Below are positions 1 through 10,683 of a DNA stretch of 64,000 nt, in pieces. The notes under the pieces are model-generated. The model saw nothing but the letters and a program-made list of their open reading frames with translations. It searched no databases and had not been told where the DNA came from. The DNA is taken from contig NZ_AP017560.1 of the NCBI RefSeq assembly GCF_003967015.1, positions 930,001 through 994,000 on the forward strand. The letters run 5' to 3'. The translations under genes were made by a program, and so were the position numbers. This stretch comes from Pseudanabaena sp. ABRG5-3 (GTDB taxonomy: Bacteria > Cyanobacteriota > Cyanobacteriia > Pseudanabaenales > Pseudanabaenaceae). Each line of letters starts with the position of its first letter. Within the stretch, counting starts at the first letter, position 1.

Positions 1-907
1 CACCCATTAACACAGCAACGAGTACTGCTACTAGAGGATTTTGTCTCGCGATAAAGGCAACCAGAATACCGCTATAGCCGTAGTCAGCATTGAGGGAAGC
101 GTTAGCACTGCCATGAATCGCCGCAATCTCTACCATCCCCGCTAAACCTGCACAGGAACCACCCAAAAAAGTCACAATTAAGGTGAGTTTACCTACGGGC
201 AATCCCGCAATTTTAGCAGCACGGATATTGCCGCCTACGGTACGAACGGCAAAGCCAAAGGTGGTGCGATGAATTAGAAAATAGGCGATCGCACAGGCAA
301 CTAAGCCATAAATCAATCCATAATGCACCCGCGAGTTAGGAATGCTTTGCAGCATATTTACCGCCGCCAGAGGGAAACTGGATGGTTTATTTAAGCTGGA
401 AGGATCGCGCATGGGGCCTTCAACTAAGGTATTGAGGACAGCGATCGCAATGTAGTTCATCAATAAACTACTAATGGTTTCGTTTACACCTCGGTAATAC
501 TTAATCGCACCGACAAACATCACCCAAAGCCCACCTGCGATTAGCCCAGCCATTGCCATTGCAATCTGTACCATGATCGGCGGTAATGAGGACAAGGCTA
601 AACCCATCGCGATCGCTCCTAAACCGCCAACGATTAGTGCGCCTTCGTTACCAATGATTGTCAATCCCAGCATGGCAGGTAAGGCTGTGCATAAAGATGT
701 CAGCATCAGAGGAGCAGCCCGAATTAATGTACCTTGCCACGAAAAACTATTACCAAAGGCAGATTGATAGATCGTGCCGTAAATAGCGATCGGGTTCTTG
801 CCTTGCACAGCACAGAAAATCCCGAATACAACTAACGAAGCAAGTACTGCTCCAATTGGAATGAGAATATTCTCAGATGTTGAGCGCCAGCGATCGCGTA
901 AATTCAT
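1..907 (-). CDS. ABC transporter permease, BMP/nucleoside type (3' end outside the window)
   Basis: The reading frame opens at an ATG (complement of 905-907) and stays open to the window edge, giving about 302 residues with the C-terminus missing. The translation is very hydrophobic with repeated membrane spans. It carries the permease signatures 'NETISSLLMNYIA' and 'GFAVRTVGGN', typical of the YufP/BmpC branch of the BPD_transp_2 family (simple sugar and nucleoside importers). It lies 81 bp downstream of the BMP-family binding lipoprotein gene on the same strand, so the two probably form one operon, with a 14-bp palindrome between them. The ATPase and second permease would be expected beyond position 1. 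The family imports nucleosides or similar small solutes; the actual substrate cannot be read from sequence. Confidence 0.88.
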   Translation of the reverse strand, partial: MNLRDRWRSTSENILIPIGAVLASLVVFGIFCAVQGKNPIAIYGTIYQSAFGNSFSWQGTLIRAAPLMLTSLCTALPAMLGLTIIGNEGALIVGGLGAIAMGLALSSLPPIMVQIAMAMAGLIAGGLWVMFVGAIKYYRGVNETISSLLMNYIAIAVLNTLVEGPMRDPSSLNKPSSFPLAAVNMLQSIPNSRVHYGLIYGLVACAIAYFLIHRTTFGFAVRTVGGNIRAAKIAGLPVGKLTLIVTFLGGSCAGLAGMVEIAAIHGSANASLNADYGYSGILVAFIARQNPLVAVLVAVLMG

Positions 908-946
908 ATACCTATAGCTGTTTTGCAATGGTTAATATCCCAATGG

Positions 947-977
947 CAAAGAAGAAGCGCATTGCGCTTCTTCTTTG
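947..977. repeat. Perfect palindrome, 14-bp stem, loop ATT
   Basis: Arms at 947-960 and 964-977 are exact reverse complements around the triloop ATT, with centre GCGC-ATT-GCGC. It lies between the binding-protein stop and the permease start of one operon. It could lower expression of the permease relative to the binding protein or protect the mRNA 3' end. There is no U-tract, so it is not a classic terminator. Confidence 0.85.
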
Positions 978-988
978 GATGCTTGGAG

Positions 989-2185
989 TTAGCTCTTAAC
1001 GCTACCGATAACTCCTTCCACAAACCAATCCATCTTTTCAAGATCGAGATCAGTTTGCTTGTATTCTTTGCCCTTAGCAATCACGACCTTGCCAGTATTG
1101 TCCTTCATTTCACCAGCATAGATCACCATGCTGCCATCCATAAACTTTGCCATCACCTTCTCAGCTTCCTTCTTGGTCGCAGCACTCACCGCACTACCAA
1201 AAGGTGACAATTTACAGAACTTCTCCTTAAGACCACCGCGGACTAGGTGAGGAATACCTCCATCTGTAACTGATTTTCCAGCCTTAAACCATTCCACATA
1301 CTGAGTATATACACTCGTCCAATCCCATTCTGCACCAGTTAGATAGCCATTCGGAGCCAGCTTTGACTGATTAGCATGATATCCAGTACAGAAAATCTTA
1401 CGCTTCTCGGCAGTTTCCATGACTACCTTAGGACTGTCTACGTGACAGGTCAATACATCTACACCTTGGTCAACCATGCTATTCGCCGCTTCTGCTTCCT
1501 TCACAGGCACTGACCAATCACCTGTGAAAATAACTTGCACTGTTGCCTTAGGGTTAACGCTGCGTGCGCCAAGGGTATAGCTATTGATATTGCGAACTAC
1601 CTGTGGAATTGGCTTTGCTGCCACAAATCCTAACTTACCAGTTTTGGTAGTGAGTCCTGCAACCACCCCCGCAACATACTCAGCTTCATCGATATAGCCG
1701 TAGTAGCTGCCAATGTTTTTAGGATGCTTGCCTTCGGTATACATTCCACCGCAATGGAAGAACTGTATCTTAGGATTTTCTGCCGCAACCTTCAAAATAT
1801 GAGGATCAAAGTAACCAAAAGAGGTTGGGAAAAGAGCCGAGACCCCATTTTGGTTAATCATGCTCAACATCGTTTCTTGAACTGTGGCAGTCTCAGCAAC
1901 ACTGGCTTCACTCACAGTTTTGACATTAGGCAACTTAGCGATCGCCTGTTCACCTTCATAATGAGCTTGGCTATAGCCAAAATCATCTTTAGGTCCAACG
2001 TAGACAAACCCAATGGTTAACAATGCTGACGTAGGTGATCCTGATGTACTTGGCGCTCCCGTATTAGCTGTATTTGTAGGGGTTTGCTCAGTGCAACCCG
2101 CCCAAAGTTGAGAAGTTGCTCCAAAAGCTGCTGTAGCGATCGCTCCTCGAATAAACTGGCGACGAGGAATATAGATTGGACTCAT
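989..2185 (-). CDS. BMP-family ABC transporter substrate-binding lipoprotein
   Basis: This 398-residue protein is of the Bmp (PnrA-like) family (PF02608), the solute receptors for nucleoside-type ABC importers. The N-terminus shows a twin-arginine-like motif (RRQFIRG, residues 8-14) followed by a hydrophobic stretch and a lipobox ending LWAGC, so Cys31 is the likely lipidation site after possible Tat export. The body has the family pattern with 'IGFVYVGPKDDFGYSQAHYEG' near the start of the mature domain and 'TGDWSVPVKEAEAANSMVDQG' in the middle. A serine/threonine-rich linker (about residues 35-52) separates anchor and domain. It lies upstream of the permease on the same strand. The ligand is unknown. 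Confidence 0.88.
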   Translation of the reverse strand: MSPIYIPRRQFIRGAIATAAFGATSQLWAGCTEQTPTNTANTGAPSTSGSPTSALLTIGFVYVGPKDDFGYSQAHYEGEQAIAKLPNVKTVSEASVAETATVQETMLSMINQNGVSALFPTSFGYFDPHILKVAAENPKIQFFHCGGMYTEGKHPKNIGSYYGYIDEAEYVAGVVAGLTTKTGKLGFVAAKPIPQVVRNINSYTLGARSVNPKATVQVIFTGDWSVPVKEAEAANSMVDQGVDVLTCHVDSPKVVMETAEKRKIFCTGYHANQSKLAPNGYLTGAEWDWTSVYTQYVEWFKAGKSVTDGGIPHLVRGGLKEKFCKLSPFGSAVSAATKKEAEKVMAKFMDGSMVIYAGEMKDNTGKVVIAKGKEYKQTDLDLEKMDWFVEGVIGSVKS

Positions 2186-2320
2186 GCCTTCACACCCTAA
2201 AAAGATTGAATGTACCGCGAGTTAAAAAACTAATAAAAGAAATCTACACTGAATCTAGAACTTAGCAAACATTTCCTATAACAAATGTATTACTAACTAC
2301 TTGACTTACTGAATGCTCCA

Positions 2321-2371
2321 TTCTTCTAAACAAAAGGGGCGTGCATTGCACACCCCTTTTGTTTAGAAGAA
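2321..2371. repeat. Near-perfect palindrome, 24-bp stem, loop ATT
   Basis: Arms 2321-2344 and 2348-2371 pair over 24 bp with one C-A mismatch around an ATT loop (GTGC-ATT-GCAC). It lies 14 bp past the porin stop codon, between the porin and the BMP gene on the same strand. It probably acts as the 3' end or processing structure of the porin transcript, although no clear U-tract follows on the minus strand. Confidence 0.85.
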
Positions 2372-2384
2372 TTACACTTTGTAA

Positions 2385-4100
2385 TTAGAAGCTAAACACA
2401 GCTTGCAAGTTACCAACAAAGATAGTTGGATTGCTGCTGAAGTTATTAGGATTAAAGATGAAATAAGCGGAAGGAACCAAAGATATATTTTTGGTTAAAG
2501 GATAGATATAGGACAATTCGAGATCGTACTGTGTACCATCATCACCTCTACCAGCAGTGATAACATTGCTGCTATCTCCAAACTTATAGGGCAATGTAAA
2601 GGAGATCATTCCTTGAGCGCCTTCTTTGAACAAGTCAGGGAAAGCTGCACCAATCTGGAAGGTATATTGGTTGACATTCGTAGAACCACCAGCAGTTAGA
2701 TTAATGTTTGTAGTTCCATATCCATATCGACCAAACAAGCCAAATCCTTTAGTAACCAACCAATCAAAGTTAGCCGCAAAAATATCTGACTGGGCATTGT
2801 TTATACCAGTAGCAACGGTTGCGATACCTTGGAAAGAAGGTGTACCACCAATAGTTGTTGGTGAGAGTCTAGAAATATTTCCATGACTGTAGATGAGTCG
2901 CAGCTTGAAAGCATCGCTTGGTTTGAACCCAAGTTCAGCCGTTAAATTATTGATTCCACCAAATAAACCTTGATTTGGGTCGGATGCTGCCGTAGGACCT
3001 GCAACAAACTCTCTACTATCAGCTAGATAACCAACTTTAAAATCAAATTGATTACCTAAAGGAGTCATGAAGATCGCACCAGCACCGCGTTTAGCATCAG
3101 TCAACAATGTGTTGTTGATTGAGGTAAAGGTGGTATTCCAAGGATAGATAAAGCGGTTGCCATCGAAATACTTGTAGAAGTTGACGCGAGGACCAACAAC
3201 TATACTGGCTTTCTCAAATACTGGGAAAGTGTAAGACAACTCTCGCAAAATAAACTGGTTTGCGTTAGCACCAGCAGTTTGATCTGTAAATGGAACACCT
3301 GTAGTGTTGAAGAAACTACCACCTGCGTAGTTGTTATATGGAGAATTACCATTACCAACAGCCAACTGAGTAACTAATGAATCTTTACCAGTGAATGAGG
3401 TATTGAGAGTCAACCAAACTAAACCACTCATGGTTACATTGGGATTTGGACCTGAAGCTCCAGCTACGGTGCCTGAAGAAGCTCCTGTAACGTTAAAAAA
3501 TGCCAATCCGCTGAGTTTGGTGGTTGTAGAAAACTGTTGTGCTTCTAGTTTGGCAACTTTAGCATCTAGAGCATCAACACGACCACGGAGGGTTGCTAAC
3601 TCAGCAGCAAATTCTTCTTGAAGTTTTTGTAAAGTTGCGAGGTCTTCTTTGCTAACTTTGTCAGCTAACCCTGCGGAGATGATTTCGTTGATCTTGTCCA
3701 AACAAGCATTCAAACCTGCGGCAAATTCGTAGCGACTGGTTGCTTGCTTGCCACGGAAAGTGCGATCAGGATAACCAGCGATACAACCATAACGCTCAAC
3801 TAGAGACTGGAGAGCAGTGAAAGCCCAATCTGTAGGTTTGACATCACTGAGTTGAGATACTGAAGTAACGTTCTGGGCTACCTGTTCTTGTTTGGAACGG
3901 TTCAGTTCTGTATTGATTGACCGAATTGTTTCGGATTCATTCACCTTTACTTCTGTTGTAGGTAAAGATGACTGTAGTACTGTAGTTTGGGAATCTTTAG
4001 ATTGAAGTTGAACTTGACTGTTGTTCTCGGCATTTGCGCTCGTAGCTACAGCTAGAACACTCAGACCTAAAAGGACTGAAAGATTGCTAATTTTTTTCAT
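2385..4100 (-). CDS. SLH-domain OprB-type outer-membrane porin (iron uptake porin family)
   Basis: A 571-residue outer-membrane protein. It has a Sec signal peptide (MKKISNLSV..., cleavage near SANA-EN), then one SLH domain at about residues 80-140 (WAFTALQSLVERYGCIAGY, then 'RTFRGKQATSRYEFAAGLN'). A coiled coil of about 45 residues follows (KVSKEDLATLQKLQEE to KLEAQQ), and then a C-terminal OprB-like beta-barrel rich in alternating aromatic residues that ends in Phe. This is the standard architecture of cyanobacterial Som/iron-uptake porins. The SLH domain docks to peptidoglycan-linked polysaccharide and the barrel forms the outer-membrane pore. The gene appears monocistronic, with a 24-bp palindrome just after its stop. 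Which solute it passes cannot be told from sequence. Confidence 0.92.
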   Translation of the reverse strand: MKKISNLSVLLGLSVLAVATSANAENNSQVQLQSKDSQTTVLQSSLPTTEVKVNESETIRSINTELNRSKQEQVAQNVTSVSQLSDVKPTDWAFTALQSLVERYGCIAGYPDRTFRGKQATSRYEFAAGLNACLDKINEIISAGLADKVSKEDLATLQKLQEEFAAELATLRGRVDALDAKVAKLEAQQFSTTTKLSGLAFFNVTGASSGTVAGASGPNPNVTMSGLVWLTLNTSFTGKDSLVTQLAVGNGNSPYNNYAGGSFFNTTGVPFTDQTAGANANQFILRELSYTFPVFEKASIVVGPRVNFYKYFDGNRFIYPWNTTFTSINNTLLTDAKRGAGAIFMTPLGNQFDFKVGYLADSREFVAGPTAASDPNQGLFGGINNLTAELGFKPSDAFKLRLIYSHGNISRLSPTTIGGTPSFQGIATVATGINNAQSDIFAANFDWLVTKGFGLFGRYGYGTTNINLTAGGSTNVNQYTFQIGAAFPDLFKEGAQGMISFTLPYKFGDSSNVITAGRGDDGTQYDLELSYIYPLTKNISLVPSAYFIFNPNNFSSNPTIFVGNLQAVFSF

Positions 4101-4246
4101 ACCATCACACCATTAAAAAGCATTTGCTACAAGTGAACAAACTAAGTAACTTTTTATTTTTACAGAAGCTTGCTCATAGTAACAATTTCGTAACTATTTG
4201 AAAACTAACAAAACTAGGATCAGACAAATGTATTGCTAAATACATT

Positions 4247-4630
4247 CTAGCCCCAATCATCGTCCCAATCATCATCAAAACTATCCCTAGATTCTTGCTC
4301 TTTCTTGTTATTTGGATTAGCCGATCGCTGATTTGAAGATGTTTTTTGAGGTTTCGTTGGCGACTTTTGAAAAGATTTTCTGGGTGAGGATGTATTGAAT
4401 TTGGGAATGCTTGGAAACGAGAATTGGATGGATTTTTGGGCAAATCCCATGAACAAAGTCATAATGATTGCTCCTAAGCCTGCACAAAAAATCAGTACTA
4501 GTCCTAAAGGCAGTTTGATAGATTCAAAGGCTCCCAGTTTTACCGTTACAGCGTAAATGTTTTGGCTAGAAAAGATTGCTAACCCCATTGAGCCAATCCA
4601 CAAGCATAAATATAGTAATAAACGCAGCAT
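4247..4630 (-). CDS. LapA/DUF1049-like small membrane protein
   Basis: A 127-residue protein with two N-terminal membrane segments (about residues 3-22 and 40-64) separated by a short loop containing 'SSQNIYAVTVKLGAFESIKL'. This is the pattern of the LapA domain (DUF1049, PF06305). The C-terminal half is a basic, Ser/Pro/Lys-rich tail ending in an acidic patch (DSFDDDWDDDWG) and is probably cytosolic and disordered. In proteobacteria LapA/B act in lipopolysaccharide assembly; in cyanobacteria the role is unestablished. It lies 49 bp downstream of nothing co-oriented except tgt, whose 3' end faces the same way, so tgt may lie downstream of it in neither operon order: this gene is read before the porin. 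I am confident in the gene and family, not in the function. Confidence 0.7.
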   Translation of the reverse strand: MLRLLLYLCLWIGSMGLAIFSSQNIYAVTVKLGAFESIKLPLGLVLIFCAGLGAIIMTLFMGFAQKSIQFSFPSIPKFNTSSPRKSFQKSPTKPQKTSSNQRSANPNNKKEQESRDSFDDDWDDDWG

Positions 4631-4678
4631 ATTTTAGGTTTATTTTAAGAATGAAAGTTGCGAACTTCTTTTGATTAT

Positions 4679-6167
<1,489 letters not shown>

Positions 6168-6905
6168 ATGCGAACTGATACGATCTTTTATAAACTATTT
6201 CAAACCTTTAATACACTACTTTTTGAACTTATCAATCAGCCATTTGAAGAAGGATATCAGTTTGTTTCAGTAGAAGTAAAAGAGAAGGCTTTTCGATTTG
6301 ATGGTATCTTTGCCCCAAACAAAATAGACAAACCAATTTACTTTGTAGAGGTGCAATTTCAGAAAAAGCTTAATTTCTATTGGGAGTTTCTCAGTGAAAT
6401 TTTGTTGTATCTCAGTCAATATGAACCACCAAATGACTGGAAAGCAATTGCTATATTTAGCGATCGCCAGATCGCCCCACACTATTTGTCAAATTTCCAG
6501 AAAGAGTTGGTTGCTAGTCATCGCTTAATTCCAATTTATCTTAATGAACTAAGAGATTCTGATTCGATCGCGATCATGATAATTCGGCTAATCAATAGCC
6601 CTGAAAAAGATGCACAAAAAATTGTGGAGAGCTTGAAACGGCAAAACTTAAATCCTGATATCATAGAGCTAGTCGAAGCTGTACTTGTAGCCAAATTTAA
6701 AAACTTAAGCCGAGAGGAGATTGAAGCGATGTTTGCACTGGGTGATCTCAAAAATACCAAGGTATATCAGGAAGCTTTGCAGGAAGGTGAGCTCAAGGGA
6801 TTGCAAAAGGTTGCCCTGAATTTACTCAAAATTGGGATGGGCATTGAGCAAGTAGCTCAGGTGACTGGATTACAGATTGAGCAAGTACGTCAGTTACGCT
6901 CTTAA
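6168..6905 (+). CDS. DUF2887 / Rpn-like PD-(D/E)XK nuclease-fold protein
   Basis: A 245-residue protein of the DUF2887 group (PF11103), related to Rpn recombination-promoting nucleases and common in cyanobacteria. The opening 'MRTDTIFYKLFQTFNTLLFELI' is typical. The nuclease core is visible as D45 (FRFDGIF) followed by E61-x-Q63 (YFVEVQFQKK), a PD-(D/E)XK variant with Q in place of the usual E. The C-terminal part is a helical, Glu/Lys-rich region ending in a short helix-turn-helix-like stretch (IGMGIEQVAQVTGLQIEQVRQL), a tail often seen in this group. DNA cleavage is known for relatives of Rpn, not for this protein. It is transcribed alone, next to the MITE-like element. Confidence 0.82.
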   Translation: MRTDTIFYKLFQTFNTLLFELINQPFEEGYQFVSVEVKEKAFRFDGIFAPNKIDKPIYFVEVQFQKKLNFYWEFLSEILLYLSQYEPPNDWKAIAIFSDRQIAPHYLSNFQKELVASHRLIPIYLNELRDSDSIAIMIIRLINSPEKDAQKIVESLKRQNLNPDIIELVEAVLVAKFKNLSREEIEAMFALGDLKNTKVYQEALQEGELKGLQKVALNLLKIGMGIEQVAQVTGLQIEQVRQLRS

Positions 6906-6975
6906 ATTTCATTATTAATAACGATGTTGTACTTTGGTAAGACTTAAGAAACAAGCCTTACCAAAGCTGATTTGA

Positions 6976-8499
6976 TTAGTTCGATTGTAACAAAGCAACT
7001 TGCTTAAATTGGGTATGGTTAGGTGCGATCGCATTCGCGGAACTGCTAATCATGTTAGTCGCCAAGTTGGGAATCAGTCCAAAGAAAACGATGATTAGGG
7101 CAAGGGCGATCGCAGGAAATTTTTCTTGCCATTGAGCAAAGGGTATCGAAGTAATAATTTTATCGCTACCATCTTTGCGAACGGAGAAGCGACCAAAAAA
7201 TACGCGATCGAGCATGATCAGAAAGTAAACTGCGGTTAAGCCAGTACCTAACATACAGAGAATTGTCTGCACTGGGAAAACAGCAAAACTGCTACGGAAT
7301 ATCACAAACTCAGCGATGAAGCCCATCATCCCCGGAGTACCTGCACTAGCCATCGCCGCCAAAATCATTAAGGAACCTGTGATTGGTAAGCCTCGTTCGG
7401 GATTGAGCAAACCATTGAGAGAGTCAAGATTACGAGTTCCTGTCTTCTTATAGACAATACCGACCAAAATGAAGAGGAGTGCGGAAATTAGACCATGACT
7501 GACCATCTGAAAAGTTGCACCGACAAGGGAGAGAGGGGTAGCGGTGGCTAGGGCTAGAATAATATAGCCCATGTGACCAACGGAGCTATAGGCAACCATC
7601 TTCTTCATATCTTTTTGGGTGATTGCCGTGAGACATCCGTAAATGACGCTGACCACGGCCCATACAGCTAAGAAAGGTGCGATCGCTTGCCATGCTTCGG
7701 GCAGTAAACCAAGACCAAAGCGTAATAAGCCGTAGGTTCCTAATTTCAGGAGAACGCCTGCGAGTAGAGTGGAAACTGGAGTAGAAGCTTCAACGTGAGC
7801 ATCGGGCAACCATGTATGTAATGGTACAATGGGAATCTTGATGCCGAAGCCGAGCAACAGGAGAATTAGTAAAATTCCTCTAGTACTTTTTGATACTCCT
7901 TCTAGATTTAAGTCTTGATAGTTAAAGGTGAAACCAGTGACATCACCACTACCAAAGGCTGCCATCCCAAAGAATGCGGCTAAAATTAGTACTCCTGAAA
8001 TGGCGGTATAAATCAAGAATTTGGTCGCAGCATAACCGCGTCTTTCTCCACCCCAAATCGCAATTAAGAGATAGAGAGGAATTAGTTCCACTTCAAAGAA
8101 TAGGAAGAATAGGAGTAGGTTTTGGGCAAGGAAAGCGCCATTAACACCACCACCGATCAGCAATAGAAGGGGAAAGTAGAGATTAGGACGCTGAATATCT
8201 TTGCTGATATAGATTGCAATGCTTAGTAGTAAGCCATTAAGTAGAACTAAGGGGAATGCTAAGCCATCTACACCTAATCGATAACTAAGACCAATTTGAT
8301 CTAACCAAGCTAAGGACTCAGTTAACTGCATTGTGGCAAGACTTAGATCAAATTTTGTCAGTAGAAATAAAGACCACCCAAAACTAGCGATCGCTATCCC
8401 TAATGAGATATTGCGTAACTTCTTAGAGTCAAGTATGCCGCCTAGTAAAGCGACTATCACCGCTCCAGCGATCGGGAACCAAATTAATGTGCTTAACAT
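6976..8499 (-). CDS. ndhD: NDH-1 subunit NdhD (chain 4), CO2-uptake type
   Basis: A 507-residue polytopic membrane protein of the NuoM/NdhD proton-pumping family. Seen: the conserved glutamate segment 'FFLFFEVELIPLYLLIAIWGG', the lysine-bearing 'GFGIKIPIVPLHTWLPDAH', and 'MKKMVAYSSVGHMGYI'. It lies 99 bp after ndhF on the same strand, so ndhF-ndhD form one operon. Adjacent ndhF-ndhD is the arrangement of the NdhF3/D3 (low-CO2 induced) and NdhF4/D4 (constitutive) modules that form specialised thylakoid NDH-1MS complexes for CO2 hydration. The CupA/CupB gene that often follows is absent here, because the next gene is an unrelated DUF2887 on the opposite strand. I cannot decide between the D3 and D4 classes by eye. 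Confidence 0.92.
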   Translation of the reverse strand: MLSTLIWFPIAGAVIVALLGGILDSKKLRNISLGIAIASFGWSLFLLTKFDLSLATMQLTESLAWLDQIGLSYRLGVDGLAFPLVLLNGLLLSIAIYISKDIQRPNLYFPLLLLIGGGVNGAFLAQNLLLFFLFFEVELIPLYLLIAIWGGERRGYAATKFLIYTAISGVLILAAFFGMAAFGSGDVTGFTFNYQDLNLEGVSKSTRGILLILLLLGFGIKIPIVPLHTWLPDAHVEASTPVSTLLAGVLLKLGTYGLLRFGLGLLPEAWQAIAPFLAVWAVVSVIYGCLTAITQKDMKKMVAYSSVGHMGYIILALATATPLSLVGATFQMVSHGLISALLFILVGIVYKKTGTRNLDSLNGLLNPERGLPITGSLMILAAMASAGTPGMMGFIAEFVIFRSSFAVFPVQTILCMLGTGLTAVYFLIMLDRVFFGRFSVRKDGSDKIITSIPFAQWQEKFPAIALALIIVFFGLIPNLATNMISSSANAIAPNHTQFKQVALLQSN

Positions 8500-8564
8500 A
8501 TTTGAGAAGGAAAAGGGCGAGAAGGAAAAAGGAAAATAGCAAAAATAAAATTTATGTTATAAGT

Positions 8565-8585
8565 CCCTCTCCCATTGGGAGAGGG
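8565..8585. repeat. Palindrome in the ndhF-ndhD spacer, 9-bp stem, loop ATT
   Basis: CCCTCTCCC-ATT-GGGAGAGGG, arms 8565-8573 and 8577-8585. It sits inside the operon between ndhF and ndhD. It may be a processing site; it follows the same C-NNN-G loop rule as the other palindromes of the window. Confidence 0.75.
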
Positions 8586-8598
8586 GAAATGATGGCGG

Positions 8599-10473
8599 TT
8601 AATTTAAGCCATAGAAGGCGGCGAACCCAATCAGAATCAGACCGATTAAGATTGTTAAAACGTACTGCTGTAATCTACCTGTAACTGTATATTTCAAGCT
8701 CTCACCGCTAAAAATGGAAGCAAAGCCCAAAAAGTTAACGGAACCATCCACTAAATAGCGATCGACCCAAGCGAGCAGTTTGGAACCACCACCAACAATT
8801 AAGACCACCGTATATTTGTAGATCGCTTGCACATATAGGTCATAGGCAAGTAAATCCTGTACCGCTTTCCACGCACTACGGACAAACTTAGGAGGCATGG
8901 CAACAGAACTTACGGTTGAATAATATGGCTTGATATAGATATATGCACCCACACCAAAACCAAGCAAGCCTGACGCTGACAATATGGTTGTACCCCAGAT
9001 ATCCACTGTATCTAAGTCAATATCTACAAATTCCCAAGATGGTAGGAGAATTGGCACAAGCAGCGTAATAATCGTCAGTCCTACGAGGGGAAGGGCTACC
9101 TGCCAAGCGACTTCGGGCGCACGTCGGGTTTTCTGCTGTGTAGGTCCTAAAAAGACTAGTGCAAAAATTCGTATCAATCCAAAGGCAGTAATGCAGTTAA
9201 CTAATAAGGCGATCGCAATTAGCCAAGGATCGCTATTCCAAAAAGTTTCTTCCCAACGGAGCAGTGACCAAAAACCGCCAAAGGGAAGTAGTGCCACTAA
9301 GCCCAACGAACCAACAACAAAGGCAACTAGACTTGCAGGCATCCTTGTTTTAATGCCTCCCATTTCTGTTAGGTCTTGAGTCATCGTTGCCATCATGACA
9401 GCGCCAGAACTCAGGAAGAGCAAAGACTTACTGATGCCATGACTAAAAAGTAAACCTAATGCGAGATCGGGTTGCTGCATCCCCACTGCGATGAAGACTA
9501 AACCTAAATAAGCACTCGTGGAGTGGGACAAGGCGCGTTTAAGGTCGATTTGAGCGATCGCAACTAAACTTGCACCGATCGCCGTAATTGCTCCAATAAT
9601 TACCGAAACTTCGGCTGCCACAGGGAACAGCGATAAAACTGGCTGAAACTTAATCAGTACATAGGCTCCTGCTCCCACAACCACCGAGTTTCGTAAAATC
9701 GAAGCGGGGTTCGGTCCCTCCATTGCTTCATCAAGCCAGAGGTGTAAAGGGAACTGAGCACATTTACCAAGGGGACCCGCGATCAGGGCTAGTCCTAATA
9801 AAGTGCCAAATTGTTGATGTTCTGAGAAATAGGCGATCGTCTGTGGATTAGCCGCCCATTCTTTTAAATCCGAGAAATTCAAGCTGCCTGTTAAGTTGGA
9901 CAATGCGACCACCCCCATTAATAGGAAGAGATCACCGACCCGTTTTGTCCAGAAAGCATCGCGAGCAGCCGTTACTACGAGGGGCTGCGCGTACCAGAAA
10001 CCCACTAGTAAATAGGTGGACAGGGTGAGCATTTCCAGCAAGGCATAACTAAAAAAGAGCGAGTCACTAAAGGCAATACCTGTAATCGCTGCCTCAAAAA
10101 ATCCAATTAAGGCACAAAATCTCGCGATCGCCCAGTCAGTTTCCAGTGAGCCTAGTCCATAGACCTGTGAGATCAGGCTCATGGTGGCGATCAGTACCGA
10201 TGCCCCCACACTAATTGTGGAAATATCAAAGGAAAAAACAAGATTTAAATCAAAGGCTTGAAACCAACTAAACTCAACCTGTTGCGCTGGTTCGCCCCAG
10301 ATCGATGTCAGCAGCCAACAACTATGCACTAAGGCTAGTACAGTCATCAATATATTTAGGTAAGCCGCAGGACGTGGACCAGTGCGCCGCACCAACCTCA
10401 GCGACCAAGGTAGGGTGATTCCTGCGCCCAGCAAACCATAGCAAGGAAGTAGCCAAGCTGTTTCTAGGATCAT
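8599..10473 (-). CDS. ndhF: NDH-1 subunit NdhF (chain 5), CO2-uptake type
   Basis: A 624-residue NuoL/NdhF family protein with about 15-16 membrane segments. Key features are 'SYALLEMLTLSTYLLVGFWY' (conserved Glu in TM5), 'DAFWTKRVGDLFLLMG' (the DAF...RVGD family signature), 'FPLHLWLDEAMEGPNPASIL' with the broken-helix histidine and lysine region, and 'DLKRALSHSTSAYLGL'. It is shorter than respiratory NdhF1 (about 680 residues), in keeping with the NdhF3/F4 class that pairs with NdhD3/D4 and a Cup protein in CO2-hydrating thylakoid complexes. The ATG at 10473 gives the expected N-terminus (ILETAWLLPCYGLLGAG). It is the first gene of the ndhF-ndhD operon, with about 210 bp of upstream DNA that may hold CO2-responsive sites I cannot recognise. 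Confidence 0.92.
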   Translation of the reverse strand: MILETAWLLPCYGLLGAGITLPWSLRLVRRTGPRPAAYLNILMTVLALVHSCWLLTSIWGEPAQQVEFSWFQAFDLNLVFSFDISTISVGASVLIATMSLISQVYGLGSLETDWAIARFCALIGFFEAAITGIAFSDSLFFSYALLEMLTLSTYLLVGFWYAQPLVVTAARDAFWTKRVGDLFLLMGVVALSNLTGSLNFSDLKEWAANPQTIAYFSEHQQFGTLLGLALIAGPLGKCAQFPLHLWLDEAMEGPNPASILRNSVVVGAGAYVLIKFQPVLSLFPVAAEVSVIIGAITAIGASLVAIAQIDLKRALSHSTSAYLGLVFIAVGMQQPDLALGLLFSHGISKSLLFLSSGAVMMATMTQDLTEMGGIKTRMPASLVAFVVGSLGLVALLPFGGFWSLLRWEETFWNSDPWLIAIALLVNCITAFGLIRIFALVFLGPTQQKTRRAPEVAWQVALPLVGLTIITLLVPILLPSWEFVDIDLDTVDIWGTTILSASGLLGFGVGAYIYIKPYYSTVSSVAMPPKFVRSAWKAVQDLLAYDLYVQAIYKYTVVLIVGGGSKLLAWVDRYLVDGSVNFLGFASIFSGESLKYTVTGRLQQYVLTILIGLILIGFAAFYGLN

Positions 10474-10683
10474 TGATTCTACTATAGAGTTTTTACTATG
10501 TTTATATTAAAAAGTATCAAATATTTTAAAAGTTTACATCAAAATGTTTCGCGCCTAAGCTTGCCTGATTAACTAAGAATATTTGATATAAGGCATATCC
10601 ATAGAGAATAGGTTAGGTTTCCACGCTTGGATTTTGTGGCGCGTCAAAGCCACGTCACAAAAATCTGGTTTTGGCAATACCGC

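Noticed and set aside
4174-4443. 89-codon minus-strand frame overlapping the LapA-like gene
   Set aside because: It overlaps the LapA-like frame, which has the better start, membrane pattern and family match.
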